From NCBI RefSeq assembly GCF_040939455.1, contig NC_134120.1, forward strand, positions 55,133,001 through 55,197,000: 64,000 bases of DNA. Reading direction: 5' to 3'. Origin of the DNA: Microcebus murinus (taxonomy: Eukaryota > Chordata > Mammalia > Primates > Cheirogaleidae). The notes beneath the pieces are model-generated. The model did no database searches. It saw nothing but the letters and a program-made list of their open reading frames with translations, and was not told the origin of the DNA. This document shows, piece after piece, positions 27,551 to 41,750 of the stretch (position 1 is its first letter; each line of letters begins with the position of its first letter). A program made the position numbers and the translations under genes.

Positions 27551-30500
27551 TTACTGGCAAAGAAGTCAAGGAAGAACTGAAAGGTGCCCATTGAACTTAG
27601 TATTTTTGTGCCATGTTGTGCGTTAATTAGCTCAACTTAACAAGGGCAATTTTCCATGCTATGAAGCAGAGAAAAGCCTACAAGACATGTGGGATTATGT
27701 GAAGAAACCTAATGTGACAGTCACAGGGTTACCAGAAGGGGAAGAAAAAAACACTCAAGGGTTGGACAAGCTATTTGAAGATATAATAGAGGAAAATTTC
27801 CCAGGCCTTCCTAAAAATCTCCAGATACAAGTTTAAGAAGCTCAAAGGACCCTGGGAGATTCAATACAAACAGGAAGATATCACCACATGCACTCAACTG
27901 ACTGAACAAAACATCAACTAAAGAGGCCCTTCTAAGAGCTGTAAGATGAAAGAAGCAAGTAACATACAAAGGAAAGCCAATCCAAATAACGCCAGACTTC
28001 TCTACTGAAACTTTGTAAGCAAGGAGAGACTGGGGCCCCATTCTCACTCTTCTGAAACAGAACAATGCCCAGCCTACAATCTTATTCCCTGCAAAACTAA
28101 GTTTTCTATATGAAGGTGAAATCAAGACATTCTCAGATAAGCAAAGACTGAGGGAATTCACCAAGACAAGACCAGCCCTTCAAGAAGTACTCAAAAGAAT
28201 GTTACCCACGAATCAGCACAATAAACACTCATGAATGTAAATCTACTCAAAGCTAAAGATCAAAGCCCAGATACCACAATGGCTCAAGAGAGAAAACAAA
28301 GCAACAAAGTTCAACCCAACATAACCAACAGAAATCTGCCCCACCTATCAGTTATCTCAATAAATGTGAATGACTTGAACTCCCCACTCAAGAGACATAG
28401 GGTGGCTGATGAATAAAAAAACATAAGCCAAGTATCTGCTGCCTTCAGGAAACACATCTAACCTGCAAGGATGCAATTGGACTAAGGTAAAGGGGTGGAG
28501 AACGAAATTTCAAGCAAACGAAAGCCAAAAGAAAGCTGGCCTGGCGGTGTTGATTACAGATAACTTAGTTTTTAAATCAACAAAAGTAATAAAAGACAAA
28601 GAAGGTCACCATATAATGGTGAAGAGTACAGTTCAACAAGAAGACATAACAATTCTAAATATATATGCACGCAACCTTGGTGCACCCAGATTCATAAATC
28701 AAACTCTACTGGATCTAAACAAATGGATAAACAACAACAACATAATAGTCGGAGAATTTAACACTCCACTGACAGCACAGGACAGATCCTCCAAACAGAA
28801 AATCAATAAAGAAATAACGACTTAAACAGAACTCTAGAACAAATGGGCCTGACTGACATTTACAGGACATTCTACCTCAAAAGCACTGAAAATACATTCT
28901 TCTCATCAGCTCATGGGTCATTCTCTAAGATTGACCATATGTATCCTAGGACACAAAGCACGTCTCAAACAATTTAAAAAAATAAAAATTATACCATGTA
29001 TCTTTTCAGACCACAATACAATAAATGTAGAAATCAATCCTAACAGGAGTTCTCATTTCTACACAAAGTCATGGAAACTAAACAACCTTCTGCTGAATGA
29101 TCACTTCATCAATGAGGAAATCAAGATGGAAATCAAGACATTCTTTCAACTAAATGACAAAGGTGACACAAGTTACCAAAACCTGTGGGACAAAGCTAAA
29201 GCAGCCCTGAGAGGAAAGTTTATTTCCATAAATGCCTATATCCAAAAGTCAAAAAGATCACAAATACACAACCTAATGAATCATCTCAAAGAGCTGGGAA
29301 AAAAAAGAACAGACCGATCCCAAACCCAGCAGAAGACGTGAAATCATTAAGATCAAATCAGAACTAAATGAAATCAACAACAGGGAACTATACGGAAGAT
29401 TAATAAAACAAAAAGTTAGTTCTTTGAAAAAATAAACAAAATTGACACACCACTGGCTAGACTAACAAAAAGCAGAAAAGAAAAATCTCCAATCAGCTCC
29501 ATCAGGAACAATAAAGGAGAAATTACAACTGATGCCATAGAGATACAAGATATAATTCATGAATACTACAAAAATCTCTATGCACACAAACTGGAAAATG
29601 TGGAGGAAATGGACAATTTCTTAGAAACACACAGCCTCCCTAGGCTCAACCAAGAAGAAATAGAATTCCTGAACAGACCAATATCAAGTACTAAAATTGA
29701 AACAACAATTAAAAAACCTTCCTGAAAAGAAAAGCCCTGGACCAGATGGTTTCACACCTGAATTTTACCACACCTACAAAGAAGAACTGGTGCCTATCCT
29801 GCAGAAATTATTCCACAACATCAAGAAGGATGGAATTCTCCCCAACACATTTTATGAAGCGAACATAACCCTGATACCAAAACCAGGAAAGGATGCAACA
29901 AACAAAGAAAAATACAGACCAATACCCCTTATGAATATAGATGCAAAAATTCTCAACAAAATCCTAGCCAATCGAATCTAGGTATTTCTCAAGAAAATAA
30001 TCCATCACAACCAAGTGGGCTTCATCCCAGGGATGCAGGGATGGTTCAACATATGCAAATCTATAAATGTAATTCACCATATAAACAGAAGCAAAAACAA
30101 AGACCATATGATCCTCTCAATAGACGCAGAAAAAGCATTTGACAAAATTCAACACCCTTTTATGACAAGAACGCTCAACAAAATAGGCATAGACGGGGCT
30201 CACCTAAAAATGATACAAGCCATATATGACAAACCCACAGCCAGTATCATACTGAATGGGGAAAAACTGAAAGCATTCCCACTTAGAACAGGAACAAGAC
30301 AAGGTTGCCCACTATCTCCACTTCTATTCAACATAGTGCTGGAAGTCCTAGCTTCCAGCAATCAGACAAGATAGCTGAGTTAAGGGCATCCAAATGGGAG
30401 CAGAAGAGATCAAACTCTCACTCTTTGCTGAACATGATATTATACCTAGAAAATCCCAAGGATTCAACCCAAAGACTCCTTGATCTGATATATGAATTTG

Positions 30501-30629
30501 GTAAAGTCTCAGGATACAAAATCAATACACAGAAATCAGACATTCACATATGCCAACAACAGTACAAGTGAGAACCAAATGAAAGACTCAATTCCCTTCA
30601 AAATAGCAACAAAGAAAATAAAGTATCTA

Positions 30630-30968
<339 letters not shown>

Positions 30969-31748
30969 AGAAAACAAAGTATCTAGAAATATATTTAACT
31001 AAGGAGGTAAAAGACCTCCACAAGGAGAACTATGAAACACTGAAGAAAGAAATAGCAGAGAATGTAAACAGGTGGCAGAATATACTATGCTCATGGGTTG
31101 GCAGAATCAACATTGTTAAAATGTCTATATACTACACAAAGTAACCTACAGAGTCAATGCAATCCCTATTAAAATACCATCATCATTTTTCACAGATATA
31201 GAAAAAATAATTTTACACTTCGTATGGAACCAGAGAAGACCCTGTATAGCAAAATCACTGCTAGGCAATAAAAACAAAATAGGAGGTATCAATTTATGAG
31301 ATTTCAAACTAAACGACAAGGCTACAGTAATTAAAACAGCTTTGCATTGGCACAAGAACAGGGACATTGACCAGTGGAATAGAACAGAGAACCCACTAAT
31401 CTTTGGCAAAGCAGACAAAAATATACACTAGGGGAAAGAATCTTGATTCAATAAATGGTGCTGGGAAAACTGGATAGCCACATGCAGAAGACTGAAACAG
31501 GACCCACACCTTTCACCCCTCCCAAAAATCAACTAACGCTGGATAACAGACTTGAACATTAGGTGCGAAACCATGAGAATCCTAGAGGAAAATGTTGGAA
31601 ATACTCTTCTAGACATTGGCCTAGGCAAAGAATTTATGAAGAAAACCCCAAAGGCAATCACAGCATCAACAAAAATAAATAAATGGGACCTGATCCAATT
31701 AAAAAGCTTCTGCACAGCCAAAGAAACTGTCAAGAGAGCAAACAGACT

Positions 31749-32045
<297 letters not shown>

Positions 32046-33247
32046 GAGAGAGAGCAAACAGACAACCCACAGAATGGGAGAAAATTTTCGCAAGCTAGAC
32101 ATCCAATAAAGGGCTGATAACTAGAATTTATGTAGAACTCAGGAAAAACAGCAAGGAAAAATCAAACAACCCTATCAAAACGTGGCAAAGGACATGAACA
32201 GAAATTTTTCAAAAGAAGACAGAATAAAGGCCAACAAACATATGAAAAAATGTTCAACATCTCTAATCATCAGGGAAACGCAAATCAAAACCACAATGAG
32301 ATATCACTTAACTCCAGTGAGAGTGGCCTTTATCAAAAAGTCCCCAAACAACAAATGCTGGCGTAGATGTAGAGAGAGAGGAACACTCCTACACTGCTGG
32401 TGGGACTGCAAACTAGTTCAACCTCTGTGGAAAGCAATATGGAGATACCTCAAAGTGATACAAGTAGATCTACCATTTGATCCAGCAATTCCAATACTGG
32501 GCACCTACCCAAAAGATCAAATGACACTCTACAAATGGGACACCTGCACTTGAATGTTTATAGCAGCACAGTACACAATCGCAAAGGTGTGGAAACAACC
32601 CAGGTGCCCATCAATACATGTGTGGATTAATAAACTGTGGTATATGCATATCATGGACTACTATTCAGCTTTAAGAAACAATGGTGATATAGCACCTCTT
32701 GTATTTTCCTGGATAGAGCTGGAACCCATTCTACTAAGTGATGTATCTCAACAATGGAAAAACAAGCACCACATGTACTCACCAGCAAATTGGTATTAAT
32801 GGATCAACGCTTAAGTCGACATATAGGAATAATATTTATGGGGTGTCAGGTGCGTGGGAGAAGGGAGGGGGGGCATGGGCAATATAAGTAACCTTAACAT
32901 TTGTAACCCCTATAATATGCTGAAATAAAAAATAAATAAATAACCTCCTCCCCAAAAAAGTAATCAGTAAAAAATAATACACGTTTAATCTGGAACATTT
33001 TATCAATATATTAAATAAAGTTTTATCGTCATCCCATCAAAAAAAAAAAAGGAAAGAAAGCAGAGAAGGCAAACGACAATTACTGAAGAAGTAAAGGAAA
33101 ATAGAAGTGAAGACAATGAGTGCAAAATATGCTTTCCAGAACTGTGACTGTGAGATGATAAATTGGATGAGATTACTCACCATGGCATACAAAATAAAAT
33201 TATTTTTCTTTTTTTTTAATAATTTTTAAAAATAAATAAAAGAAGGA

Positions 33248-33325
33248 TGTCATCCTTGCGCAGGGGCCATGCTAATCTTCTCTGTACCGGTCCAATTTTA
33301 GTATATATGCTGCCGAAGCAAGCAC
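33248..33325 (-). pseudogene. U6 snRNA retropseudogene, 3'-truncated
   Basis: The minus strand starts 'gtgcttgcttcggcagcata' and runs through 'agaagattagcatggcccct' to 'gcaaggatgaca', i.e. about 78 of 107 nt of U6 with few changes. It is followed by an A/T-rich tail of about 40 nt (33208-33247). Direct repeats at 33189-33207 and 33324-33342 (one mismatch) show retroposition. The 3' stem and U-tail are missing and no U6 promoter is present, so it is not functional. Confidence 0.93.
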
Positions 33326-34897
33326 AAAATAAGATTATTTTTATATTTTGTTTTGTTCCTAATGTTTAAGAGAACAATTTGAAAAATATATGAACTAATC
33401 GTTTCAGACACTGGACAAAAGACAGTGTAGGAAGGACAATGCACTCTGAGAGAAGAAACAAATGAAATAAGCCATGCAGTCCCCCAGCTGACTTCCTAGG
33501 AAAGGTTTCCAGGGCACAGCACTACAAGGATCCCCTGCCAAAATCCCAGCAGACTCCTTGAGTTGAGGAGACAAGACAAGAGTTGAGGATTCAGGGAGGC
33601 CAAGGCAGCTAGAATTTGCAGGCTGGAGTACCAGAGAGGATGGAGTATCACAGAGAAAGAGCTTCAGAAAGCTGCAGATGAGTCTTTAAGGTGAGTATTA
33701 GGACAGTATATCTGTGTGAGGAAATTACTTGAGTCTGGGAAAAGAACTACCTTAAAAGATCAGGTGAACCCATCCCTGAGTATCACAAAGGACCAGGAAT
33801 AGTTCATGTCTCCACCAACCAAAAATTTTTTTAAAACTCTATAATACACGGGGCAACAGGCACAGTACTCAAAGGTATTGTCTTAGAAGTGGCAAATAAT
33901 TAGCCCTAAACTAACGGTTGCTCTGGTTTTGCCTATCAAAGCTTAACACAAGCCTCAAAAGGAACAGATTCTTTCTAAGTAACTTTATCTGTGTCCCAGA
34001 ACAAAACTCAAGAGTATATAAATGAAAATAAAAACACCTGGCCCTCAAAAGTGGTAAAAACTCACAATGTCTAGCATCCAATAAAAAAAATTACTAGGCA
34101 TGAAAAAAATCAGGAAAATATAAACCATGGGGCGAAAAATTCAACAACAGAAACAGAGCCAGAATGGACGAAGATGACAGAATTAGCAGATAAGGACACT
34201 GAACAGTTATTATAACTATATTCCATATGTTCAAGAAGGTAGAAGAAAGCCTTAGCATGTTAAGAGACATGAAAGATATTTTAAAAGACCCAAATTGATG
34301 TAGAGATTAAAGAAAGAGAAAGAGAGAGATGAAAAATATATCGGGTGGGATCAAGAGCAGACTAAACACAACAGAGGACAAGGTTAGTTATTTTAAAGAC
34401 AGATCATGAGAAAAGTATCCCAAATGAAACAGAAAAATACGGAGAAGGGAAAGAACAGAGTATCAATTAACTGCAGGAAAACTTCAAGCATCCTAACACA
34501 CATGCAACTGGAGTGCCCAAAGAAGGAAGTAGGGGACATAAAAAATATTTGAAATAATGCAAAAATTTTCCAAATTTGATTAAAAAAAACAACAACAACA
34601 ACTATCAATCCATAGACAGATTCAAGGGGTTCAATGAATTCCATGAGCAAGAAACATGAAGAAAAATATACCAAGGCACAATATAATCAAATTGCTTAAA
34701 AGCAGTGATAAAATCTTTTAATCGGCCAGAGAAAAACTCATGTTTCATACAGAGGGAAAGATTCCTACAGCTGTGATTGTCAAACATCATTATATTTAAA
34801 ACAAGATTAAGGCATTTACCTAAAATGCAGATTCCTGTATCTCACACTCAGATACTGATTATGTTAGTTTGGAGTAAGGCCCAAGAACATTTACTTT

Positions 34898-35234
<337 letters not shown>

Positions 35235-35699
35235 AGAACATTTACTTTTAATAAATAACCCCACTAATTCAAATGCAGACTGTTAAACAACCATATTTGA
35301 GAAACATTCTTCTAGAAGGTAACAAAATCATATTTTGCTTCGATCTATCAGGCATGGTTGACAATCACTTCTATACAAAGCAGTTGGTGGTCTTTCACTC
35401 TGGCACAGACACTGGTAACAAAGGTTCACTTCTATTTCCCAATACTGCTGCCTCCTGCCAATATCTGTGGAATCCTTCTGGCCTGAATCATCCTCTCCTA
35501 GGTCAAGCTACTTAAAAAATTTCCTCACCAATTCTTGATTGGACTAATAAGACTATGAATTTTATGTTTATGGAGGCCACAAAGATTTGATTACCATGGC
35601 CACAGGCTGTATACTTAAGTCTTACCCAGCCATCCTGCATACACCTACCATATGTTAAAGGAAAAACTTAGAATCAATTTTAAAAAATCCTACAGCATA

Positions 35700-35722
35700 T
35701 ACACACACACACACACACACAC
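35700..35722. repeat. (CA)n microsatellite
   Basis: Eleven uninterrupted CA/AC units. Confidence 0.95.
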
Positions 35723-36686
35723 CCTAAGTGACAGCACAGTCAATAATACCCTCAGATAATATAGCATAAGAGTAAATGCAGCTCTACTGCTACAAGATTC
35801 CTATGATTTATTCGTAGTACATTAACTTTAAATAGATTGTGATACATTAAAGACACAATCCTAGGAGTAATCTCTAAAAGGTGGTATAGCCAGAAAGGTA
35901 CAGCCTTCTAAGGTATAGCCAGAAAGATAATAGAGGAACTAAAATGGAATACTAAAAATTATTCAGTTAACCCAAAATAAAGTCAAGAAAGGAGCAACAG
36001 AGAAAAACCAATGAATGAGACAAACTGAAAACAAACAGCAAAATAGGAACCAGATCAATAATCACATTAAAAATAAATGGACTAAATAAACATGTCAGTT
36101 AAAACACAAAGATATTAGACTAATGAGAAAGCAAAACCGTAATGTAGTTTGTCTACCAGAGATATATTTTTAATCTTAAAATTTCAACCAGTAGATTGAA
36201 ATGGATTTTTTAAAAATGGACTATCAAATAGCAAGCATAAGAAAGCTGAAGTGCCAATATTATTTTCACAAAAAATAGACTTAAAGACAAGGAGTATCAC
36301 CAGAGATTAAGAGAGACATTTCATAATTATAAAAGGATCAGTACCACAGGACTCTGAGATAACTAAAGTTTATGGATTCTTGGACACCATAATAGCAGCA
36401 ATAGCCCTATACTGTCTCACAGCTTTTAAAATTAAGCCTCCTCCACTGATGAAGAAAAAAAATCATCTTTTAATGTTATTTGAAGTTTTAAAATGCCTAA
36501 AACCATACAATACAGTGTTCAAACCAGTTTTTTAAAAAACATCTAAAAACAATGATATTTGAAATGCTTTTTCAAATTATATCTGTCCTCCCAAAATTCC
36601 AATACTCCCTCTTTCCCTATAAATTTACTGTCTTAGGTAGCTGTTACTGCTAGCCGCAGGGGAGCAAGGATGAAAAGTTAAAAGGA

Positions 36687-36973
36687 GGCTGAGTGTGGTG
36701 GCTCAGCCTGTAATGCCAGCAGTTTGGAAGGCTAAAGCAGGAAGATCACTTGAAGCCAGGAGTTTGAGACCAGCCTGGCAACATGGCAAGACTCTGTCTC
36801 TACAGAAAAAATTTTTTAATTAACTTGGTATAGTGGCATGTGCCTGTAGTCCCAGCTACTCTGGTGGCTGAGACAAGAGGCTCATCTGAGCCCAGGAATT
36901 CAAGGTTCCAGTGAGCTATAACTGGGACACCGCACTCTAGTCTGGCAAAAGAGCAAGACCTTGTCTCCAAAAG
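36687..36973 (+). mobile_element. old AluJ-like element
   Basis: 'ggctgagtgtggtggctcag' start, diverged, ending 'gaccttgtctccaaaag' with little A-tail left. Confidence 0.85.
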
Positions 36974-37595
36974 TTTAAGAGGAAGATCTCTTGTGACCTC
37001 AACATAAGAGACTGATTTCCAAAAAATATTTAAGAAGGCATTCTTCATTTTCTAAACCCTAACATTTAATTACAAAATAAAAGCTTCCATGAAGAAGCTG
37101 TATGTATGGCACATCTTTTCATTGAAAATTGGGGCTTTTAGTGAATCTTGACAGAATAGAATAGAATCCTAATAGAATGCAATACAATTCCTAATAGGAA
37201 TAGAAACCTAGGATATAACCCTAACCTAAGTTCCTATACCTAAGGCTTAGTCCATCCCTATCTCCAAGACCATTTGAAAACTGCTGCTAAACATAAATTA
37301 GACTCAATATAATCTTCTAGTTCCAAATTATGAGAGGAATCAAATGTGTTACAACTAAAGAGAACCTGAGGAAAGAAGATGACAAGGGAAAGAAACAATA
37401 AAACAATTATATTTATCACTGTTACATATAGAACTAAATATTTCCCTCTGTATAAAGACATGAGATCATACAGTAGAAGAGACAAAATCATCCTCATAGT
37501 TCCAGAAGTACGCTCTATGCTACTCACAGCTCCCTGCACCTAACACAGGAATCCAGGGTAGCAAAAGACAACAATCCCAATCTTTAGCTTTTTTA

Positions 37596-37922
37596 TTTCA
37601 TTTTTATTTTTTTATTTTTTTTTTGAGACAGAGTCTCACTCTGTTGCTCGGTCAGCCTAGCTCACAGCAACCTCGAACTCCTGGGCCCACCCAAGTGATC
37701 CTCCTGCCTCAGCCTCCCGAGTAGCTGGGACTACAGGCATGCACCACCATGCCTGACTAATTTTTTCTATATATTTTTAGTTGGCCAATTAATTTCTATT
37801 TTTAGTAGAGACAGGGTCTTTGCTCTGGCTCAGGCTGGTTTTGAACTCCTGACCTCGAGCAATCTGCCCGCCTCAGCCTCCCAGAGTGCTAGGATTACAG
37901 GTGTGAGCCACCGCGCCCAACC
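37596..37922 (-). mobile_element. Alu, sense with PPP4R1
   Basis: Dimeric strepsirrhine Alu with a small deletion in the right arm after 'ctctgttgctcgg'. Repeats 'tagctttttta' at 37585-37595 and 37923-37933. Confidence 0.9.
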
Positions 37923-38034
37923 TAGCTTTTTTAATTTTAAGAAAAACAGTGTTTAAAATGTGAAAATTTAAAAGTTGGGCCCACTGCAGGATTTTAAAGA
38001 TGACTAATTTAATCACTAAATAGCCATAGAAAAA

Positions 38035-38250
38035 GTGGTGTGAAAAGGGCACAGGCTTTTTAAGGTAAGACAGAGCTGGGTTCAAAACCTGTCTTCTGTC
38101 ACTTATGAATTATCAATATAAGTTTAAGCATGTACCTAATTAACTTGAGTTTACTTCTTCATCTATAGAATAACTGTTGTCAAGACTTTTAAGACACACA
38201 AAGACAATGCCTATAAAGTAACATAAACACAGTGTCAGGCAAATAAGCAG
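38035..38250 (+). mobile_element. MIR SINE
   Basis: 'acagagctgggttcaaaacc' is the MIR tRNA-derived/core junction, followed by 'tcttctgtcacttatgaatt' and a diverged core. Confidence 0.65.
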
Positions 38251-38860
38251 ATGTTCTCTTCCACTCTGCATTTTGTTTTGTTTCTAGATACAGAAAATCT
38301 TACTGTGGTTTCTGTGTGCTTTTAATTGTTTTCATTCATTTCATTTAACCAGTAAGTAGCACAGCACATTTACTATAATATATAGTGCTGGGCACTGAAC
38401 AAGAGATACAGATACAAAAATTAGACAAAAAAGTATGTAAGTGTATGTACATATATGGGTATATATATGTATATGCATATATATTAATATATTCTACTAA
38501 CAAAAGATACATGGTATAAGAGTGTATACATATGAAATATGCTGTTAACTAATATATGTTGTTAACTATTAATATTATACTTCTAAGTCTGCCCTAATGA
38601 GTAAGAAAAGGTTTCAAAGTCAAACCAATTCTGGGAAAATATACTGGAATTTACCAATCAGGACAGAGGGTATGAGGAGGACATTCAAGCAGAAAAAATC
38701 CAAAGATACAGAGTCAAGGAAAACCTTTTCATGTTTAGAACATGACTAGTAATTTGGCATAGGTGGGGGCATAGGGTTCATGCAGGAGAGGCAGAAGGAG
38801 TAGAGGAATATGACCAACCAAAATCAACTTAGCGTTCTAATTTTTCAAGAGTAACATTAA

Positions 38861-39195
38861 GGCCGGGCGCTGTGGCTCACGCCTGTAATCCTAGCTCTTG
38901 GGAGGCCGAGGCGGGCGGATTGCTCAAGGTCAGGAGTTCAAAACCAGCCTGAGCAAGAGCGAGACCCCGTCTCTACTATAAACAGAAAGAAATTAATTGG
39001 CCAACTGATATATATATATAAAAAATTAGCCGGGCATAGTGGCACATGCCTGTAGTCCCAGCTACTCGGGAGGCTGAGGCAGAAGGATCACTCGAGCCCA
39101 GGAGTTTGAGGTTGCTGTGAGCTAGGCTGACGCCACGGCACTCACTCTAGCCTGGACAACAAAGTGAGACTCTGTCTCAAAAAAAAAAAAAAAAA
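38861..39195 (+). mobile_element. young Alu
   Basis: 'ggccgggcgctgtggctcac' with the 'cctagctcttggga' variant. Duplication 'agagtaacattaa' at 38848-38860 and 39196-39208; clean A-tail. Confidence 0.95.
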
Positions 39196-39599
39196 AGAGT
39201 AACATTAATACATTTTGGAAAATCATCTTACCTGGCTAGAGAAATCACATAACTACCCTGCAATTAGGAGTGGCATTCGGGATTTTTCTAAGCAAAACTT
39301 GACTAAATTTAAGTTATCTCCTTCAAACAATAAACAATCACAGGCAACATATATACTTATTCAACTATGCCACAATAAAATTTGATTAAAATTATTAATT
39401 AAAATCGGTTAAAAAATCAAGATAGAAGCAAAGACCATGATGTCTTTCCCAAGCCAGATGACCTCTTTGTCTTAACATAGCATTTTAACAGAACTCCAGG
39501 CCTCATTTCCTAACACTCCTCTTCTAACGATCTTACCACTCTTAGTTGTCAAAGAACAGGAGAAAAGAGTACACAGAAGCCCTAACTCTCTCAAGAGTA

Positions 39600-39910
39600 C
39601 AATATAATAATTCCCCAGTATCTGTGGGGGACTGGTTCCTCCAGACACCAAAATCCGAGGATGCTCAAGCCCTGGTATGAAACAGCTTAGTATTTGTATA
39701 TAACCTCTGAACATCCTCCTCTACACTTTAAACTTCCCTAGATTATTTATAATACCTAATATAAAGTAAATGCTATATAAACAGTTGTTATGCTATATTG
39801 TTTTGATGTGTATTATTCTTTATTGCTGTGTGTGTTTTTTTAATATTTTTGATCAGTGGTTGGTTGAATGCCTGGATATGGAACCCATGGATACAGAAGG
39901 CTGGCTATTC
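39600..39910 (+). mobile_element. MER2 (Tigger) DNA transposon
   Basis: The 5' end 'ccccagtatctgtgggggac' and 'ccaaaatccgaggatgctca' are mirrored by the 3' end 'gaacccatggatacagaagg'. It is nearly complete at ~310 bp, with no transposase frame. Confidence 0.88.
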
Positions 39911-40122
39911 TAATTCAATACAGAGAATTCTAGTTCCATCTGCATTAATACCATAAGTATACCTCTATTCTATTCCTTGTTAAATATGCTCAAATACTAT
40001 AAACTCAAGGTAATTTCATGTTCACACAACAACTATTTTTAAATCTTAAAATTCTCAGAAGATGGTCCAAACCTCTATTCTGTTAGATGTCTCAGAACTA
40101 ACTTCAAAAAATCAACTTCCGT

Positions 40123-40382
40123 GGTAGGGTAAGGTGGCTCATGCCTGTAATCCTAGCACTCTGGAAGGCTGAAACACGAGGATCACTTGAGGTCAGGAGG
40201 TCTAGATCAGCCTGAGCAAGAGTAAGACCCCATCTCTACAAAAAATTGAAAATTTAGCAGGGCATGCCAAGTGTGGTGGCATAATCTCAGCTACTTGGGA
40301 GGCTGGGCCAGGAGGATTGCTTGAGTCCAGGAGTTTGAGGTTGCAGTGAGCTATGATGATACCACTGCACTCTAGCAAGGGG
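40123..40382 (+). mobile_element. Alu lacking its 3' end and A-tail
   Basis: Runs from 'ggtagggtaaggtggctcat' to 'ccactgcactctagcaaggg' and stops about 30 nt before a normal Alu end. A 10-nt imperfect direct repeat (9 of 10) 'caacttccgt'/'caccttccgt' lies at 40113 and 40383. Confidence 0.8.
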
Positions 40383-40725
40383 CACCTTCCGTTCCTGTCT
40401 TACTATCACACATGCATTTATTGTTCTCTAGACTGCCAAGTCAGGGGGTAAAAAAGTAACGGCAACCACAAGAACAAAAGCAAGGGAGAGAATAGTTTGA
40501 ATAGTACATATAACCACCATTCCACTCAGGGAACACACATAAATGCATCAGGGCATGAGAAGAAAACGCAGAAGTGCTGCTCTCACAGCTGGTCTCAGTC
40601 CCCACAAACTTCCCAAAATGTAAGCACCTTGCTGCCATGTCTGAAGATGCATTTTCCCAAAAACAAGGCCCTTAAACACCCACCACCTCATCTAGGACTG
40701 AACTACAAGAAACAATGTTATAAAT

Positions 40726-40916
40726 CAGGGGTTCTCAAACTTTTTAACAGGGGGCCAGTTCACTGTCCCTCAGGCCATTGGAGGGCCAGACTATAGTTTT
40801 AAAAAAACTATGAACAAATTCCTATGCACACTGCACATATCTTATTTTGAAGTAAAAAAAACAAACCAGCAAAAACACCTGCATGTGGCCCGTGGGCCGT
40901 AGTTTGAGGACGCCTG
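40726..40916 (+). mobile_element. short hAT-type DNA transposon
   Basis: 191 bp with terminal inverted repeats 'caggggttctcaaact' and, at the other end, the complement of 'caggcgtcctcaaact' (14 of 16 identical). The interior has 'ggggccagttcactgtccct' and 'gtggcccgtgggccgtagtt'. Non-coding. The expected 8-bp target duplication is not evident (40718-40725 against 40917-40924). It resembles low-divergence hAT MITE families of several mammals; the family name is not certain. Confidence 0.8.
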
Positions 40917-40956
40917 ATAGTGAAGGGGAAAAAACCCACTGTAAGACTTGTAAAAA

Positions 40957-41750
40957 ATGACATTTTTCATTGAATTTCTTAAAGGTATAGATCCCTTGGC
41001 AGCCTTCATCTCCTCCTCAAGACATATAATGTCATTTCTCTTTCACTCTTATACTCTCTTCTCAAACATCAGCAATTTGCCAAAAGCAGGAGGCCCTTCT
41101 CAGACCTATTGGACTCACTTCTCTATAGCACTCACAGTGCCAACACCCACCACCCCAACACCCTCTTCTTAAAATTCTTTTTTCTTGGGTTCTCTGGAAA
41201 TATACAATCCTGAATATTTTTCTCCCTTTCTGAACTATTCTTATTTCTTTCTGATCTTTTTATGTAGATAGTTTCCCTATACTTTTGCCCTCATACACAC
41301 TTTACACACACACACACACACCCTGCCTTCCCTTGTAAACTCAATCATTTCCAGATAATGCAGATAACCCATAACATCCTCTTATCCTGATCCCCAGCTC
41401 CGTCTGCACCTACTTCATAGAATCTCCACCTCCATGTCATACTCCACGTCATATTTGTTCTGAAAACTAAACTATCCAAATTAATCTTACAAAATCAGCT
41501 CTTCCTGATGACTTTCCAATTACCATCATTCTCCACACTCACCAAATATGAGTTACCAAATATGAGGTCTTCAGTTGTTTTTTTACAGCTAACTTTCTTG
41601 TCGCCATATCTAATCGGTTCCTAAGAATTATAAATTCTACTTTTATAAAGTATTTTGTATCTATTCTCTCCTTTTAGTTCCCAACAACCTAATTCAGAGG
41701 ATCTGGTACATTTTGCCTAGAGCAAACTGTATTCAAACCCCATGAGATAC
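40957..41750. other. unassigned pyrimidine-rich sequence
   Basis: Includes a short (CA)n at about 41306-41322. Parts look like a decayed L2 but I could not place landmarks. No gene seen. Confidence 0.4.

Noticed and set aside
40718..40924. 8-bp target duplication of the hAT element
   Set aside because: 'ttataaat' and 'atagtgaa' match at only three positions; not claimed.
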